From contig JAEWAK010000030.1 of NCBI GenBank assembly GCA_023391695.1, forward strand, positions 1 to 64,000: a stretch of DNA of 64,000 nt. Direction: 5' to 3'. Below, one piece after another: positions 44,094 through 53,849 of the stretch. Under the pieces are notes generated by a model, which was given only the letters and a program-made list of their open reading frames with translations, was not told the DNA's origin and searched no databases. The DNA is from Bacillota bacterium (lineage in GTDB: Bacteria > Bacillota > Clostridia > Lachnospirales > Lachnospiraceae). Both the position numbers and the translations under genes were made by a program. The first letter of the stretch is position 1. The number at the start of each line of letters is the position of its first letter.

Positions 44094-44153
44094 ACTGATA
44101 CCTCCTTTTCCATTTGGACAGAAATATATCATATTCCTGCCAGCCGGTGAGGC

Positions 44154-44208
44154 TTGATGCTGCCTTATTTCATTCTCCCTATAAAACCCCTTACGCTGAC
44201 AGCATCAA
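44154..44208 (-). other. Intergenic stem-loop between GH48 and GH9
   Basis: TTGATGCTG (44154-44162) and CAGCATCAA (44200-44208) form a perfect 9-bp dyad without a T-run. It may be an mRNA processing or stabilising hairpin that sets the ratio of the two cellulases, as reported for other clostridial cellulase operons (inference). Confidence 0.45.
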
Positions 44209-44253
44209 AACCTCTCCCCTCTGCAGGAAATTCTAATAATACGCTGTCAATTT

Positions 44254-47046
44254 TTACGGTTCAATCCCCCAGCTCAAGCTGCCCTTCTGGTAACCCGTTA
44301 CTTTATCCCAGTCAATATAGGAAGTATTTAAACTGTTAAAGGAATAATCGCCTGTCTGAGTGTAATTACTCCAGTCTGTTTTTGAGAATCTGGCCTGGAC
44401 TTCCACGGACCCTCCCGGAGCAATACTGCCTGCCCCTTCCGTAAATCCTACCTCCAGATAATAATCGGCACCGGTTTTAGGTGCATCCATTTTAACAAAT
44501 CTGCCCGTTACATTGCCGCTTCCTGCGCTGGACCAGTCACACCAGAAGTTTTGGCTTTTTTCACCATCTATGGTGTAATAATACCTGAGTTTTACATCAG
44601 AAAGTTTTATATCCTCATCACCGGCATTGAAAATTTTAAATTTCGGTGAGATTCCGTTAGTCTGGGGCGAATTATTGCCTGCAAAGGACTGGATTCTTAA
44701 TTTGCCGTCCGCGGAGGCGGTATCTTTCACGGCAACCGTAAGAACCGGATCAACCCCATTGCTGACATCAAATACCAGTTTTAACTGTTGCACGGGTTTC
44801 AAAGCCAGATATTCTTTTTTAATGGTTACTTTATTATCCGCAACCGTATAATCCGTACCTTCTGTCAGGTAAACGGAGCCTTCCCTGATTCCATTAAAAG
44901 TATTCCCGTTCAAAGTGATCACAGTGGTTACGTCCTGGGGGGCTGCTTTGTCAAATTCAGCACTGGTGGGTGTGATAACTGAATTATTCACAGGTTCTGT
45001 TCCATCCCCAAACAGCAGGGAATAAACTCCGTTTGCAATGGCAATATCGCATTGGGCCCAGAAACGGTGGTATTTAAATTCCGGTGCCTGCCCTGCTTTA
45101 TAAGCATCCTCTAATTTTTTATAATCAGGATCGTTCTTATATTTGGAACGAATATCCAGGAAGCTGATTCCGGATTTGATTTCATCCCCATTTGGCATTT
45201 CCCCTGTCCATCCTGCAGGAATATATACTTCCTGCTCAAAGAAACGGCTGTAGTCATTTCTGGTTTCCGGTGCGGCAAGTCCTTTATCATCCCTGTATAA
45301 AGTCCACATACGGTCCAGTAATTCTTTTGCAATCACACGGGATTCATCATCGCCGGAGGCTTTGCTGTAATATAACAGTGCATTGGCTAACGAACCGGCC
45401 ACGCCGAGATCGGTGCCGTATTCCGCAACTGTTACATGAAGACCAGGATTGCCGGTATAGGTTCCGGTCCAGGTATCCGGCTGTCCCGACCAGGAAAGGT
45501 TGCTTGGAATTAAAAAGGTACCGTCGCTGTTTAATACCACTACGGATTTAACCCAGCTTACCCATTTATCCAGCAGGACTTTTGCCCTGGAGTCTCCGGT
45601 CTGGTAATAATACTCTGCTACACGCTGCATGGACCATGCCTGAAAACCAAACCATTGATTGCTGCCGGGATCGGCATATACGGGATGCTCTTCGTAACCC
45701 ATACCGTAGAAAGTGGAGGTTCCTGCCGGCCAGGTCTCATAGCGGCCATTCAGGGAATTACTGGCACCTCCTGCAATGGCTCCTTCCGAAGATTGCAGCC
45801 ACTGGTAGAATTCCAGCTGCCTGTCAAGACTTGTTGCCCAGTCCGTTGCACCGCCGGTTGACAATGGTTTAAACTCCTGTGTCTCGGATAATATCCAGGC
45901 AGCCATAGGATTCTGATAGCCAAAATGATTATGGCTGCTTCCAATCTTCCATGCCCAGTCCGCTGTTAAACCGCCGCCCCAGGCATAATACCAGGACAGC
46001 AGATAATGTGCGGAATCATAGCCGGTTCCCGCTGTGGCAGGTGAACCGATTTTACGGAAATACTTATCAAACATGGCATACCGCAGGTAATCTCCCATCT
46101 TGCTGGCTTTACCGGTATAGGTATCAAGGTTCACGCCATAATCCTTGGCCCATTTGTCTGCCCAATAGGCAGCCTGAACGGCACGGGAATCCGCATCCGG
46201 CGCATCGGTGTACTTAAATTGTGCCGAATAGGTGCTATCCCCCGTAAAAAGGTCCAAAAATCCGTTCTCCCCTCCAAATTTCAGATTATCCCAGCAGGGC
46301 TGTGGAACCGTTTCCCAGGTGGATTCCTGTTTTCCTCTTTGGAAGGTGTTGATATAGGACGGTCTGGTCGTTCCGTCTCCCCTGCTGCCATACCCATACC
46401 AATTATCAACATCTAAAAGCCAGTGCATACCATAAATTGTAGAAGTTCCATAAGCCGAAACCAATTCGTTATGTATGGGATCTCTTCCTACCGCCGCACT
46501 TTGATCCAGCTGGGCCGGATAGCGGCTTGGATCTTCCCACTCCGGTGCATAAGTTGCGGGTTTTGACGCAGTGTACTTACTCATGCTGGTATTCGGCTGA
46601 TCCTTTTCCGTTGGTATCATGTATTTCTCGGTAATATCCCAGGCTTCTTCAAATCCGGTAAAATCACCTGTGAATTTACCGTACATGGCCTCCAGCCACA
46701 TATAGTAACTAAGAGCTTCACTGGTAGTAACATGTCCGTAATCCGGTGCTTCTACGATTAAAGTTTCAATGGAGTGATAAGGGATCCCTTCTTTGCTGAA
46801 ATACCCGTTAGACGAATCATGCAGTTCGCCCCACAGTTCCATAAACCTTTGCTGGTAAGCATCTTCCGCCGAAACTGTAACCGGCCTCCCCTGAGGTAAC
46901 ATGGCGGAACAGATACCTAACATAATTGCAAAGGCGATTGCTTTTTTCGTTAAACGCTTCCGGATGCCGGTACGGCTGAAAAAGCTTGTCCTGCTTTTTC
47001 CATCCTGTGTTTCCTTACATCTGAAAAATTTTGATTTTTGTATCAT
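44254..47046 (-). CDS. Secreted GH48 cellulose exo-enzyme with X2 and CBM3
   Basis: A 930-residue reducing-end cellobiohydrolase. A long signal region (to about residue 61, AVSAEDAYQQRF junction) is followed by GH48 from about 62 to 700, beginning YQQRFMELWGELHD with the catalytic Glu in YGHVTTSEALSYYMW, and continuing with typical SAYGTSTIYGMHWL and GNPGLHVTVAEYGTD. An X2 module (ITPTSAEFDKAAPQ) and a CBM3 close to that of the GH9 partner end the protein. There is no dockerin. GH48 plus GH9 is the core synergistic pair for crystalline cellulose. The start has GGAGG 9 bases upstream. It is the first gene of the operon behind the 47300 promoter. Confidence 0.95.
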   Translation of the reverse strand: MIQKSKFFRCKETQDGKSRTSFFSRTGIRKRLTKKAIAFAIMLGICSAMLPQGRPVTVSAEDAYQQRFMELWGELHDSSNGYFSKEGIPYHSIETLIVEAPDYGHVTTSEALSYYMWLEAMYGKFTGDFTGFEEAWDITEKYMIPTEKDQPNTSMSKYTASKPATYAPEWEDPSRYPAQLDQSAAVGRDPIHNELVSAYGTSTIYGMHWLLDVDNWYGYGSRGDGTTRPSYINTFQRGKQESTWETVPQPCWDNLKFGGENGFLDLFTGDSTYSAQFKYTDAPDADSRAVQAAYWADKWAKDYGVNLDTYTGKASKMGDYLRYAMFDKYFRKIGSPATAGTGYDSAHYLLSWYYAWGGGLTADWAWKIGSSHNHFGYQNPMAAWILSETQEFKPLSTGGATDWATSLDRQLEFYQWLQSSEGAIAGGASNSLNGRYETWPAGTSTFYGMGYEEHPVYADPGSNQWFGFQAWSMQRVAEYYYQTGDSRAKVLLDKWVSWVKSVVVLNSDGTFLIPSNLSWSGQPDTWTGTYTGNPGLHVTVAEYGTDLGVAGSLANALLYYSKASGDDESRVIAKELLDRMWTLYRDDKGLAAPETRNDYSRFFEQEVYIPAGWTGEMPNGDEIKSGISFLDIRSKYKNDPDYKKLEDAYKAGQAPEFKYHRFWAQCDIAIANGVYSLLFGDGTEPVNNSVITPTSAEFDKAAPQDVTTVITLNGNTFNGIREGSVYLTEGTDYTVADNKVTIKKEYLALKPVQQLKLVFDVSNGVDPVLTVAVKDTASADGKLRIQSFAGNNSPQTNGISPKFKIFNAGDEDIKLSDVKLRYYYTIDGEKSQNFWCDWSSAGSGNVTGRFVKMDAPKTGADYYLEVGFTEGAGSIAPGGSVEVQARFSKTDWSNYTQTGDYSFNSLNTSYIDWDKVTGYQKGSLSWGIEP

Positions 47047-47154
47047 TCTATATACCTCCTCATTTATTTATCTCACAATTAACCCTCATAAAACCGATTG
47101 TAACTCCACACGCAACCCCTCTTCTAAGCTCCTTTCCTTTGCAATTTAATGGCC

Positions 47155-47166
47155 AACCGGCCGGTT
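47155..47166. promoter_or_regulatory. GC palindrome in the GH48 leader
   Basis: AACCGGCCGGTT, a perfect 12-base palindrome in an otherwise AT-rich 250-base leader between promoter and GH48. It may be an operator or RNA hairpin. Confidence 0.4.
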
Positions 47167-47232
47167 TTGGATTAATTGAAAGCCCCTCTTAATGGAACGG
47201 TATCCCCGAAAATTTATGCAGCTCCTTTCTTT

Positions 47233-47246
47233 ACGAAAACTTTAGT
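47233..47246. promoter_or_regulatory. Operator-like half-palindrome, copy 1
   Basis: ACGAAAACTTTAGT lies downstream of the cellulase promoter. It is similar (12 of 14) to the perfect palindrome ACGAAAATTTTCGT at 47418. The pair brackets the promoter. Confidence 0.4.
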
Positions 47247-47299
47247 AATTTATGCATTTTCTTTCTATTCCACCCTAAATTAACATGTTCTTATTTATA

Positions 47300-47328
47300 T
47301 AAATAACACATTCTCCATTTTATGTCAA
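47300..47328 (-). promoter_or_regulatory. Promoter of the GH48-GH9 operon
   Basis: On the minus strand TTGACA (47328-47323), 17 bases, then TATTTA (47305-47300). This gives a leader of about 245 bases. Confidence 0.5.
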
Positions 47329-47417
47329 TCTTTTATTGTTATATTTTTACATATTTTACCCGTTTTTTCTATATTATTACGCTATTTTTAACAAAATAGT
47401 TATTATTAATACTTGTT

Positions 47418-47431
47418 ACGAAAATTTTCGT
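47418..47431. promoter_or_regulatory. Operator-like palindrome, copy 2
   Basis: ACGAAAATTTTCGT, a perfect 14-base palindrome about 95 bases upstream of the cellulase -35. With copy 1 at 47233 it could allow looping by a regulator of LacI or AraC type (inference). Confidence 0.45.
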
Positions 47432-47613
47432 TGAATTCTAATTACACTTACTCTGAGTAATCCCGGAATTCTCACATCCCCAGGCAAAGCGTCCGTCAAC
47501 CCAGTTTATTAACCCTTGCTTCCAACAAAAATCAATAAAACACTTGCAAAAAAGTAAATTTACGTTAAAATAGAAATGATATTAACCATGCACAATGATC
47601 GAGAGGTATAAAA

Positions 47614-49248
47614 ATGATACAAGCAAGTGACATAACATTAAGGCTTGGTAAACGAGCTTTATTTGAAGATGTAAATATTAAATTTACGGAAGGCAACTGT
47701 TATGGTTTAATCGGAGCCAACGGTGCCGGTAAATCAACCTTTCTAAAGATTTTATCCGGTCAGCTGGAACCCTCCAAAGGTGATATTATCATAACACCCG
47801 GACAGCGGTTATCCTTTTTACAGCAGGATCACTTTAAATATGATCAGTTTGAGGTCTTAAATACCGTAATTATGGGTAACCAGCGTCTTTTTGATATTAT
47901 GAAAGAAAAAGATGCCATCTATGCCAAGGAAGACTTTACGGAAGCTGACGGAATCAGAGCCAGTGAACTGGAAGGTGAATTTGCCACCTTAAACGGCTGG
48001 GAAGCGGAATCCGATGCTGCCACATTATTAAACGGCCTTGGCATTGAAAATGAATTACATTACAAATTAATGGGTGAATTAAACGGCAGTGAAAAAGTAA
48101 AGGTATTGTTGGCCCAGGCTTTGTTTGGGAATCCGGATATCCTGCTTCTGGATGAGCCTACCAACCACTTGGATTTGGAAGCCATCCGCTGGCTGGAGGA
48201 ATTCTTAATCAATTTTGAAAACACCGTTATCGTAGTATCCCATGACAGGTATTTCTTAAATAAAGTATGTACTCACACTGCTGATATTGATTATGCCAAG
48301 ATTCAGCTCTATGCCGGTAATTATGACTTCTGGTATGAGTCCAGCCAGTTAATGGTGAAACAGATGAAGGAAGCCAATAAGAAAAAAGAAGAAAAAATCA
48401 AGGAATTACAGGAATTTATCCAAAGATTCAGCGCCAATGCTTCCAAATCCAAGCAGGCTACTTCCCGTAAAAAAGCACTTGAAAAAATTGAATTGGATGA
48501 CATCCGTCCTTCCAGCAGAAAATATCCTTACATCGATTTCAGGCCGAACCGTGAAATCGGTAATGAAGTGCTTACGGTATCCAATATTTCCAAAACAATA
48601 GACGGAGTAAAAATACTGGACAACATCTCCTTTACCGTAAACCGTGAAGATAAAATAGCTTTTGTAGGTCCTAACACGCAGGCAACGTCTACCTTATTCC
48701 GTATCCTTGCAGGGGATTTGGAACCGGATGAAGGTAATTACAAATGGGGTATTACTACTGCCCAGTCCTATTTCCCGAAAGACAATACCAGAGATTTTGA
48801 TACCGAAGATATTATCGTAGACTGGCTTATGCCCTACTCTCCGGAAAAAGATGTTACTTATGTCCGTGGTTTCCTTGGCAGAATGCTCTTTGCCGGCGAA
48901 GAAGGCGTTAAGAAGGTAAGGGTCCTCTCCGGTGGAGAAAAAGTCAGGGTCATGTTATCAAAAATGATGATTGTAGGTGCCAATGTACTTATAATGGACG
49001 AACCGACCAACCATCTGGATATGGAATCCATTACAGCCCTGAACAACGGTTTAATTAAATTCCCGGGAGTTATCTTATTTACTTCCCAGGATCACCAGTT
49101 TATCCAGACTATAGCGAACCGTATTATGGAGCTGACTCCAAACGGCTTAATTGACAAAGTAACAACCTATGATGAATACTTAGACAGTGATGAATTTGCA
49201 CGAAAGAGACAGATAATGCAGATTGACCGCGGGGAAGATGATATCTGA
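47614..49248 (+). CDS. ABC-F family ATPase with one degenerate ATP site
   Basis: A 544-residue soluble protein with two ABC domains joined by a helical linker (residues about 245-290), the ribosome-associated ABC-F (YbiT-like) layout. Domain 1 has Walker A GANGAGKSTF and Walker B ILLLDEPTNHLDLEA, but its signature is LNGSEKVKV instead of LSGGE. Domain 2 has signature LSGGEKVRV and Walker B LIMDEPTNHLDMES, but its Walker A reads GPNTQATST with no Lys. As Walker A of one domain pairs with the signature of the other, one site is intact and the second is degenerate on both sides. GAGAGG lies 8 bases before the ATG. It probably acts on stalled ribosomes; antibiotic resistance is not indicated. Confidence 0.9.
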   Translation: MIQASDITLRLGKRALFEDVNIKFTEGNCYGLIGANGAGKSTFLKILSGQLEPSKGDIIITPGQRLSFLQQDHFKYDQFEVLNTVIMGNQRLFDIMKEKDAIYAKEDFTEADGIRASELEGEFATLNGWEAESDAATLLNGLGIENELHYKLMGELNGSEKVKVLLAQALFGNPDILLLDEPTNHLDLEAIRWLEEFLINFENTVIVVSHDRYFLNKVCTHTADIDYAKIQLYAGNYDFWYESSQLMVKQMKEANKKKEEKIKELQEFIQRFSANASKSKQATSRKKALEKIELDDIRPSSRKYPYIDFRPNREIGNEVLTVSNISKTIDGVKILDNISFTVNREDKIAFVGPNTQATSTLFRILAGDLEPDEGNYKWGITTAQSYFPKDNTRDFDTEDIIVDWLMPYSPEKDVTYVRGFLGRMLFAGEEGVKKVRVLSGGEKVRVMLSKMMIVGANVLIMDEPTNHLDMESITALNNGLIKFPGVILFTSQDHQFIQTIANRIMELTPNGLIDKVTTYDEYLDSDEFARKRQIMQIDRGEDDI

Positions 49249-49331
49249 TCCGTTTAAAGCTATCGTATATTTATCATATATTACCGAATATTAACGAAAT
49301 TTTAAATCAGATTATTTAATAATGACAGTAC

Positions 49332-49404
49332 AAAAGCCCTGCACCCGTATAGGAGATTTTTCATTAAATCATATCTCTGTTTCGGGTATAGGGCTTTTCT
49401 TTTA
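49332..49404. terminator. Terminator after the ABC-F gene
   Basis: AAAAGCCCT ... AGGGCTTTT with an inner CCCG/CGGG pair; T-runs are on both sides. Confidence 0.7.
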
Positions 49405-49512
49405 TTTATATATTTGATTCCCGTCAATATATAACGACAGGAACAAAATTTATTTTCCTATGGTAGGATGCTCGGCGGTATAAGTTTATTATCTATATTT
49501 AAATTATGGCTT

Positions 49513-50121
49513 TTATAATGTAACTGTTGATGCAGCTTCCACCTTTAACTGTTTTCCTGATAAATTTAATTCAAATATCTGCAATATTGCGTCCACGACT
49601 TTATGGCATAATTCTACGATGTAGATGCAATCTACCTTAATTACTTTGATTGCTTTTAAGTATTCTTCATGCATCTCTTTAATAAATTTGAAGATTTCAT
49701 CAACCGACTTAAAGATTGCATTTTTCTCACGGTCCTTCATTGCCTCATCGCTTTTAACATATGACCTCAAAGCCAGTTTAAGGTCTCTTTCATAAGTACA
49801 ATGTTCTTTTAGATTTCCTTTAAAAATGTCATTATGGGGAAAGGTAAAATAATCGGCTATATAATGGGTAACTACACCAAGATGTCTGGAATAATAACCT
49901 GTAATCCCCTTTTCCACATCATAATCATCCGTAATTTTCAGTATTTCACCTTTTAAAATTTCAAAAGTCTCTTCTATATTATGTTTTCTGGTTATAAAAG
50001 AAGGAACACAATCCGGTAATATACTGCCTAGGTAAAATGCTTTCTTGTGGTTCATTAATTCATCAAATTTCATACTTTTTATCAGATAATTCGCTAAAGA
50101 GATGTGCGATTTTTTTCTCAT
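49513..50121 (-). CDS. Zinc-dependent phospholipase C-like protein
   Basis: A 202-residue protein resembling the zinc-dependent phospholipase C family (PF00882 type). The N-terminal KKSHISLANYL, the YLGSILPDCVPSF motif, the KHNIEETF segment and RHLGVVTHYIADYFTFPHN supply the His/Asp metal ligands. No signal peptide is seen, so it may act inside the cell. ATG 50121 has GGGGGA 5 bases upstream; the longer frame (to 50244) is rejected. It is convergent with the ABC-F gene and stands alone. Confidence 0.8.
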   Translation of the reverse strand: MRKKSHISLANYLIKSMKFDELMNHKKAFYLGSILPDCVPSFITRKHNIEETFEILKGEILKITDDYDVEKGITGYYSRHLGVVTHYIADYFTFPHNDIFKGNLKEHCTYERDLKLALRSYVKSDEAMKDREKNAIFKSVDEIFKFIKEMHEEYLKAIKVIKVDCIYIVELCHKVVDAILQIFELNLSGKQLKVEAASTVTL

Positions 50122-51154
50122 AAAGTCCCCCATTCTTATAGGTGGTAAAATCAAATATGATTTATTCAATTTGTTCTTTGATATAATTCGACATATCATG
50201 ACGCCGCTAATAAGTATTCTACTACGCCTCCCTTTAATATACAATACATAAATTCAAGGAAGTACTGGAAATAAATAAATATTAATTCTATTTTATATTT
50301 TTAAGATATAAATCTACTAATATTCTTTTATTATGTAAATAAACCGAAAAAACTTTTTTATTATGCTCCAGTGTTGAACTTAATTTATCCGGTAAAAAAC
50401 ATATTTTGTAACATGATATGCTATTGTTCTGTGAAATTTTATTATAAAATTCCAACGACTCTATTATAAATCAATTTTAAAAAATTATAAATAGTGAAAT
50501 ATATATAAAATTTATATTTTTAACCTAACATTTAATAATCCGGTGTTTCTTGATTTTTACTTAAAATATCACTAATATTCTATTCTTAAAATAAGTTTCC
50601 CAGAATTTCCTAATTTAAATTTGTTAAAAACAACCAAAAATCATATTTTTTTGTAAAATATCATTTTTTATCCATTCCATATTTTATTCATTTTAGTATT
50701 TTGTATTTTAGTATTTTAGTATTTTAGTATTTTGTATTTTAGTATTTTGTATTTTAATATTTTATATTTTAATATTTTATATTTTATTCATTATCTATAA
50801 TACACATGATTTTGAGTTACAATATTTTTATAATGTAATTTTTACCGTTATGATTACGATTTTATTTTGTTCTGATCAATTTAAATATCTGTTATGTAAT
50901 TTGTCTTAGAGCTTTAATTTCCACACCTGTTTTTATATTATATTATATTTGTTAATATACTGTGAATTCTTATTGCTTTTCAGATTAATTTTTTAACGGT
51001 AAAATTCTTTGGGATAAAATGGTACATTTATCATTGAAATTTATGAATGCCACGGCAAATGCATATAAGAAATTACACCCGCCTCCGTTGCTGTCCGAAG
51101 TTTTTATAGATTATTCCTTACTGGGTCTGCCGTATGAAAAGCACCCATTTTATA
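50122..51154. other. Long AT-rich gene-free region
   Basis: About 1 kb of very AT-rich sequence without a supported gene. It contains the tandem repeat annotated at 50695 and many A/T runs. A 53-codon frame at 51019 lacks a ribosome binding site and is not accepted. Confidence 0.6.
50695..50790. repeat. Degenerate tandem repeat TAGTATTTTGTATTT
   Basis: Roughly nine irregular units of TATTTTAG/TATTTTG/TATTTTAA following one another. It is low-complexity DNA likely to vary in length or bend strongly. Confidence 0.75.
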
Positions 51155-51183
51155 TTGACATTTATCATGTTTTCATGTAAAAT
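51155..51183 (+). promoter_or_regulatory. Promoter of the CNNM/HlyC gene
   Basis: TTGACA (51155-51160), 17 bases, then TAAAAT (51178-51183). The start codon is about 145 bases downstream. Confidence 0.65.
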
Positions 51184-51327
51184 TATAACAATTATACACT
51201 GGTAAATATAAGCATATTCTGATTTAATGATAACGTTTATATTTATATAAATACATATTGTATAAATCAACATAAGAGCTGATATTACCGCCATACCTGC
51301 CAACCATTAGAATTAGGAGATGATAAA

Positions 51328-52605
51328 TTGGACTCGAGCGAAGTCACGCAACTGATCATAATAGGTATTCTATTGCTACTATCCGCATTTTTTTCGTCAG
51401 CAGAGACTGCCCTTACCACTGTAAATAAGCTTCGTATCCGCAGCTTAGCAGAAGATAATGTCAAAGGGGCAAAAATAGTTAATAAACTGATTGAAAATCC
51501 TTCTAAGATGTTAAGTGCAATATTAATTGGCAATATTATTGTCAATTTGTCTGCCTCTTCAATTGCCACTGCTCTCGCCTTTCATCATTTTAATAGTATT
51601 GGTGTCGGCATTATAACCGGTATCCTGACAACACTGATATTAATTTTCGGTGAAATGATCCCGAAAAACCTAGCTAACATTTATTCCGAAAAATTGTCTT
51701 TAAGATATGGACGAGTTATATATTTATTAACCAAACTTATGACTCCTGTTATATTTGTAATCGACCGTTTTTCACTTGGATTTTTATTGATATTCCATAT
51801 AAATCCCCATACCAAAGCTTCTGTCATTACGGAAGACGAACTCCGTAGCATTGTAGAAGTCAGTCATGAAGAAGGTGTTATTGAAAGCGAAGAACGCAGA
51901 ATGATAAACAATGTAGTAGACTTTGGAGATTCTCTGGCAAAGGATGTTATGGTCCCCAGAGTTGATATGGTCTTTGCGGAAGTATCCTTAACTTATGATG
52001 AACTCGTCGGCTTATATGCCATTGATAAATATACCAGGATGCCTGTCTACAGCGAATCCAGGGACAATGTAATCGGTATTGTTAATTTAAAAGACCTGTT
52101 CTTCTACCAGGGTTCCAGGGAAGATTTTGATATTAAGAATATTATGAGGGAACCGTATTTTACTTATGAATACAAAAAGACTTCCGAATTATTAATCGAA
52201 ATGCGTAAAGAATCCATCACTCTTGCCATTGTCCTTGATGAATACGGTGCTACCGCCGGTCTGATTACCTTGGAAGATTTACTGGAAGAAATCGTCGGTG
52301 ATATCCGGGATGAATATGATGATGATGAAGAAGATTCCGTACGAAATATAGGTGAAAATGAATATATTGCCGATGGTAATACCAAACTAGACGAAATTAA
52401 TGAAGTACTTGGTTTGGATCTGGAATCGGATGATTATGACTCCATTGCAGGACATTTGATTTATCTCCTGGATCATCTACCCGAAGTGGGTGAAAGCGTG
52501 ACCGACCAGAATGTCATCTTTACTGTGGATTCCGTGGAAAAAAACCGAATTGATAAAGTCCATATAATCATATTGCCGGAATCCGAAGAAACTACAGAAG
52601 AATAA
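51328..52605 (+). CDS. CNNM/HlyC/CorC-family membrane protein
   Basis: A 425-residue protein. A DUF21 transmembrane domain (residues 1-175, four helices; SAFFSSAETALTTVNKLRI and GNIIVNLSASSIATAL) is followed by two CBS domains (DVMVPRVDMVFAEVS..., TLAIVLDEYGATAGLITLEDLLEEIVGDI) and a C-terminal CorC_HlyC domain. These proteins export or exchange Mg2+ or related cations and bind nucleotides through CBS. The start is TTG 51328 with AGGAGATG 6 bases upstream. A sigma-A promoter lies at 51155. Confidence 0.92.
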   Translation: MDSSEVTQLIIIGILLLLSAFFSSAETALTTVNKLRIRSLAEDNVKGAKIVNKLIENPSKMLSAILIGNIIVNLSASSIATALAFHHFNSIGVGIITGILTTLILIFGEMIPKNLANIYSEKLSLRYGRVIYLLTKLMTPVIFVIDRFSLGFLLIFHINPHTKASVITEDELRSIVEVSHEEGVIESEERRMINNVVDFGDSLAKDVMVPRVDMVFAEVSLTYDELVGLYAIDKYTRMPVYSESRDNVIGIVNLKDLFFYQGSREDFDIKNIMREPYFTYEYKKTSELLIEMRKESITLAIVLDEYGATAGLITLEDLLEEIVGDIRDEYDDDEEDSVRNIGENEYIADGNTKLDEINEVLGLDLESDDYDSIAGHLIYLLDHLPEVGESVTDQNVIFTVDSVEKNRIDKVHIIILPESEETTEE

Positions 52606-52707
52606 TTTTATTTCATATATTAAACAAAGACAAAGTATAGCAAATAATCAGAAACAGCTCTAAAACAAGATAGAAAGCGGGTTATATAAACTTACCCCAT
52701 GATAAAT

Positions 52708-52753
52708 TGATCCCAAAAAGTTAGACAAAACATCTAACGAAAAGGTGGGGGGT
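52708..52753. mobile_element. Possible IS3-family terminal remnant
   Basis: GATCCCAAAAAGTTAGACAA resembles the terminal inverted repeat common in IS3-family elements. It is followed by a small hairpin (GTTAGA/TCTAAC) and GGTGGGGGG. No transposase is present. The remaining gap 52606-52918 holds nothing else recognised. Confidence 0.35.
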
Positions 52754-52918
52754 TCACTTCATGATTTGATTTAGAACTGTTTTTAATCGTTATATAGCCG
52801 TACGAACCTTATTCAATATAACTGAATATTATTTTTGTATCTTATTCAATATTAAGTCTTCTTACGATTAAAAATCATTATTATCATCATCTGAAACATT
52901 ATTTGAAATTTTAATAGA

Positions 52919-53113
52919 TTATTTTAATAAAAAATCTAAAACCCATGGCGATACAATATCTACTTTCGATACCAGTTCCGTATGATCGAGATTCTCAAAT
53001 ATTTTTAAAGAAATATTATGATTCCGTATCTCAGCTTCATAATCAGCAAAATTCTCCAAAAAACTGGTGGCTGTCCTTCGTGCCTGAATATTATTACCAC
53101 AATCATTTTTCAC
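52919..53113 (-). pseudogene. C-terminal fragment of an alpha/beta hydrolase
   Basis: A 64-codon frame whose last 30 residues (ISLKIFENLDHTELVSKVD, then SPWVLDFL) match the end of alpha/beta hydrolases, including the catalytic His in LDHTEL. The nucleophile part is absent and there is no ribosome binding site for an independent gene. It is probably a remnant left by deletion near the IS3-like remnant. Confidence 0.45.
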
Positions 53114-53136
53114 CTTTAAAAATTATATCTTTAACA

Positions 53137-53745
53137 TTACCAGGGAATGACTGTCAGCTCAGGCCATTTTTTTAACCACTGGAACACTTTCTTATTATAA
53201 ATTTCCTCTGTTATTTGTACTTTATTAGGCCTTACAATCTTACCAAGTAAATCATTCAATCCAAAGGGCGCATATATTACAAGTTTATTTTCCGGACAAA
53301 ACCTGACAGCTATGGCACTGGCAGTAGTCGGCCAGGTATTGACCGCTGATTCCAACGAGTCATAAGGCTTTATATCATACCCAAAATGATCCCTATACCA
53401 CAAATGGACTCTTGCCTGGTTTTTTACATCAATTTCAATTGGTAAGTCTTTATAAAGCTCTTTTAAGCGACTGATTACACGATTCTCTGCTTCATAATCC
53501 AAATGTTCAGCATCAAAATAAACAAAATCAATATCCTTAATACCATAATCCAAAGGTTTATGAAAAAGATAATTCCAAACAGTCTGTGCAAGACATCCTG
53601 CTCCTATATAATAATTATCGAGTCCGCAACTCCCGGCCTTCTCAAGGGTTTCCTTTAATAGCGCACTGGAATTAATAATGGTTTCCAGTACCTTAATTTG
53701 TTGACCTATATCCTTGTTATACCCGTCTGACAATGTGTATTCCAT
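53137..53745 (-). CDS. Nucleotidyltransferase-family protein
   Basis: A 202-residue protein of the NTP_transf_6 (PF06042) type. YYIGAGCLAQTVWN is followed by the metal-binding acidic motif IKDIDFVYFD, and a WPTTASAIAVRF motif lies near residue 150. It is likely to transfer a nucleotide to a small molecule or protein; the substrate is unknown. It lies next to a hydrolase remnant, suggesting a rearranged accessory patch. Confidence 0.82.
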   Translation of the reverse strand: MEYTLSDGYNKDIGQQIKVLETIINSSALLKETLEKAGSCGLDNYYIGAGCLAQTVWNYLFHKPLDYGIKDIDFVYFDAEHLDYEAENRVISRLKELYKDLPIEIDVKNQARVHLWYRDHFGYDIKPYDSLESAVNTWPTTASAIAVRFCPENKLVIYAPFGLNDLLGKIVRPNKVQITEEIYNKKVFQWLKKWPELTVIPW

Positions 53746-53849
53746 AACTTCTCCCGTACTTAATTTAATAAAATGCTTTCTTCTGTATTCATCCCTATTA
53801 ATTTATCCGATTTCACTCCGTAAAGTTAATTGCAATAATTAATAGTGAA

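Noticed and set aside
42837..46416. Several plus-strand frames inside the cellulase genes
   Set aside because: Antisense shadows of GH9 and GH48, which are well supported on the minus strand.
50122..51154. AT-rich repeat region as a replication origin
   Set aside because: No DnaA-box cluster or dnaA/dnaN genes were seen; low complexity alone is not enough.
51019..51180. 53-codon frame upstream of the CNNM gene
   Set aside because: No ribosome binding site, and the promoter of the next gene overlaps its end.
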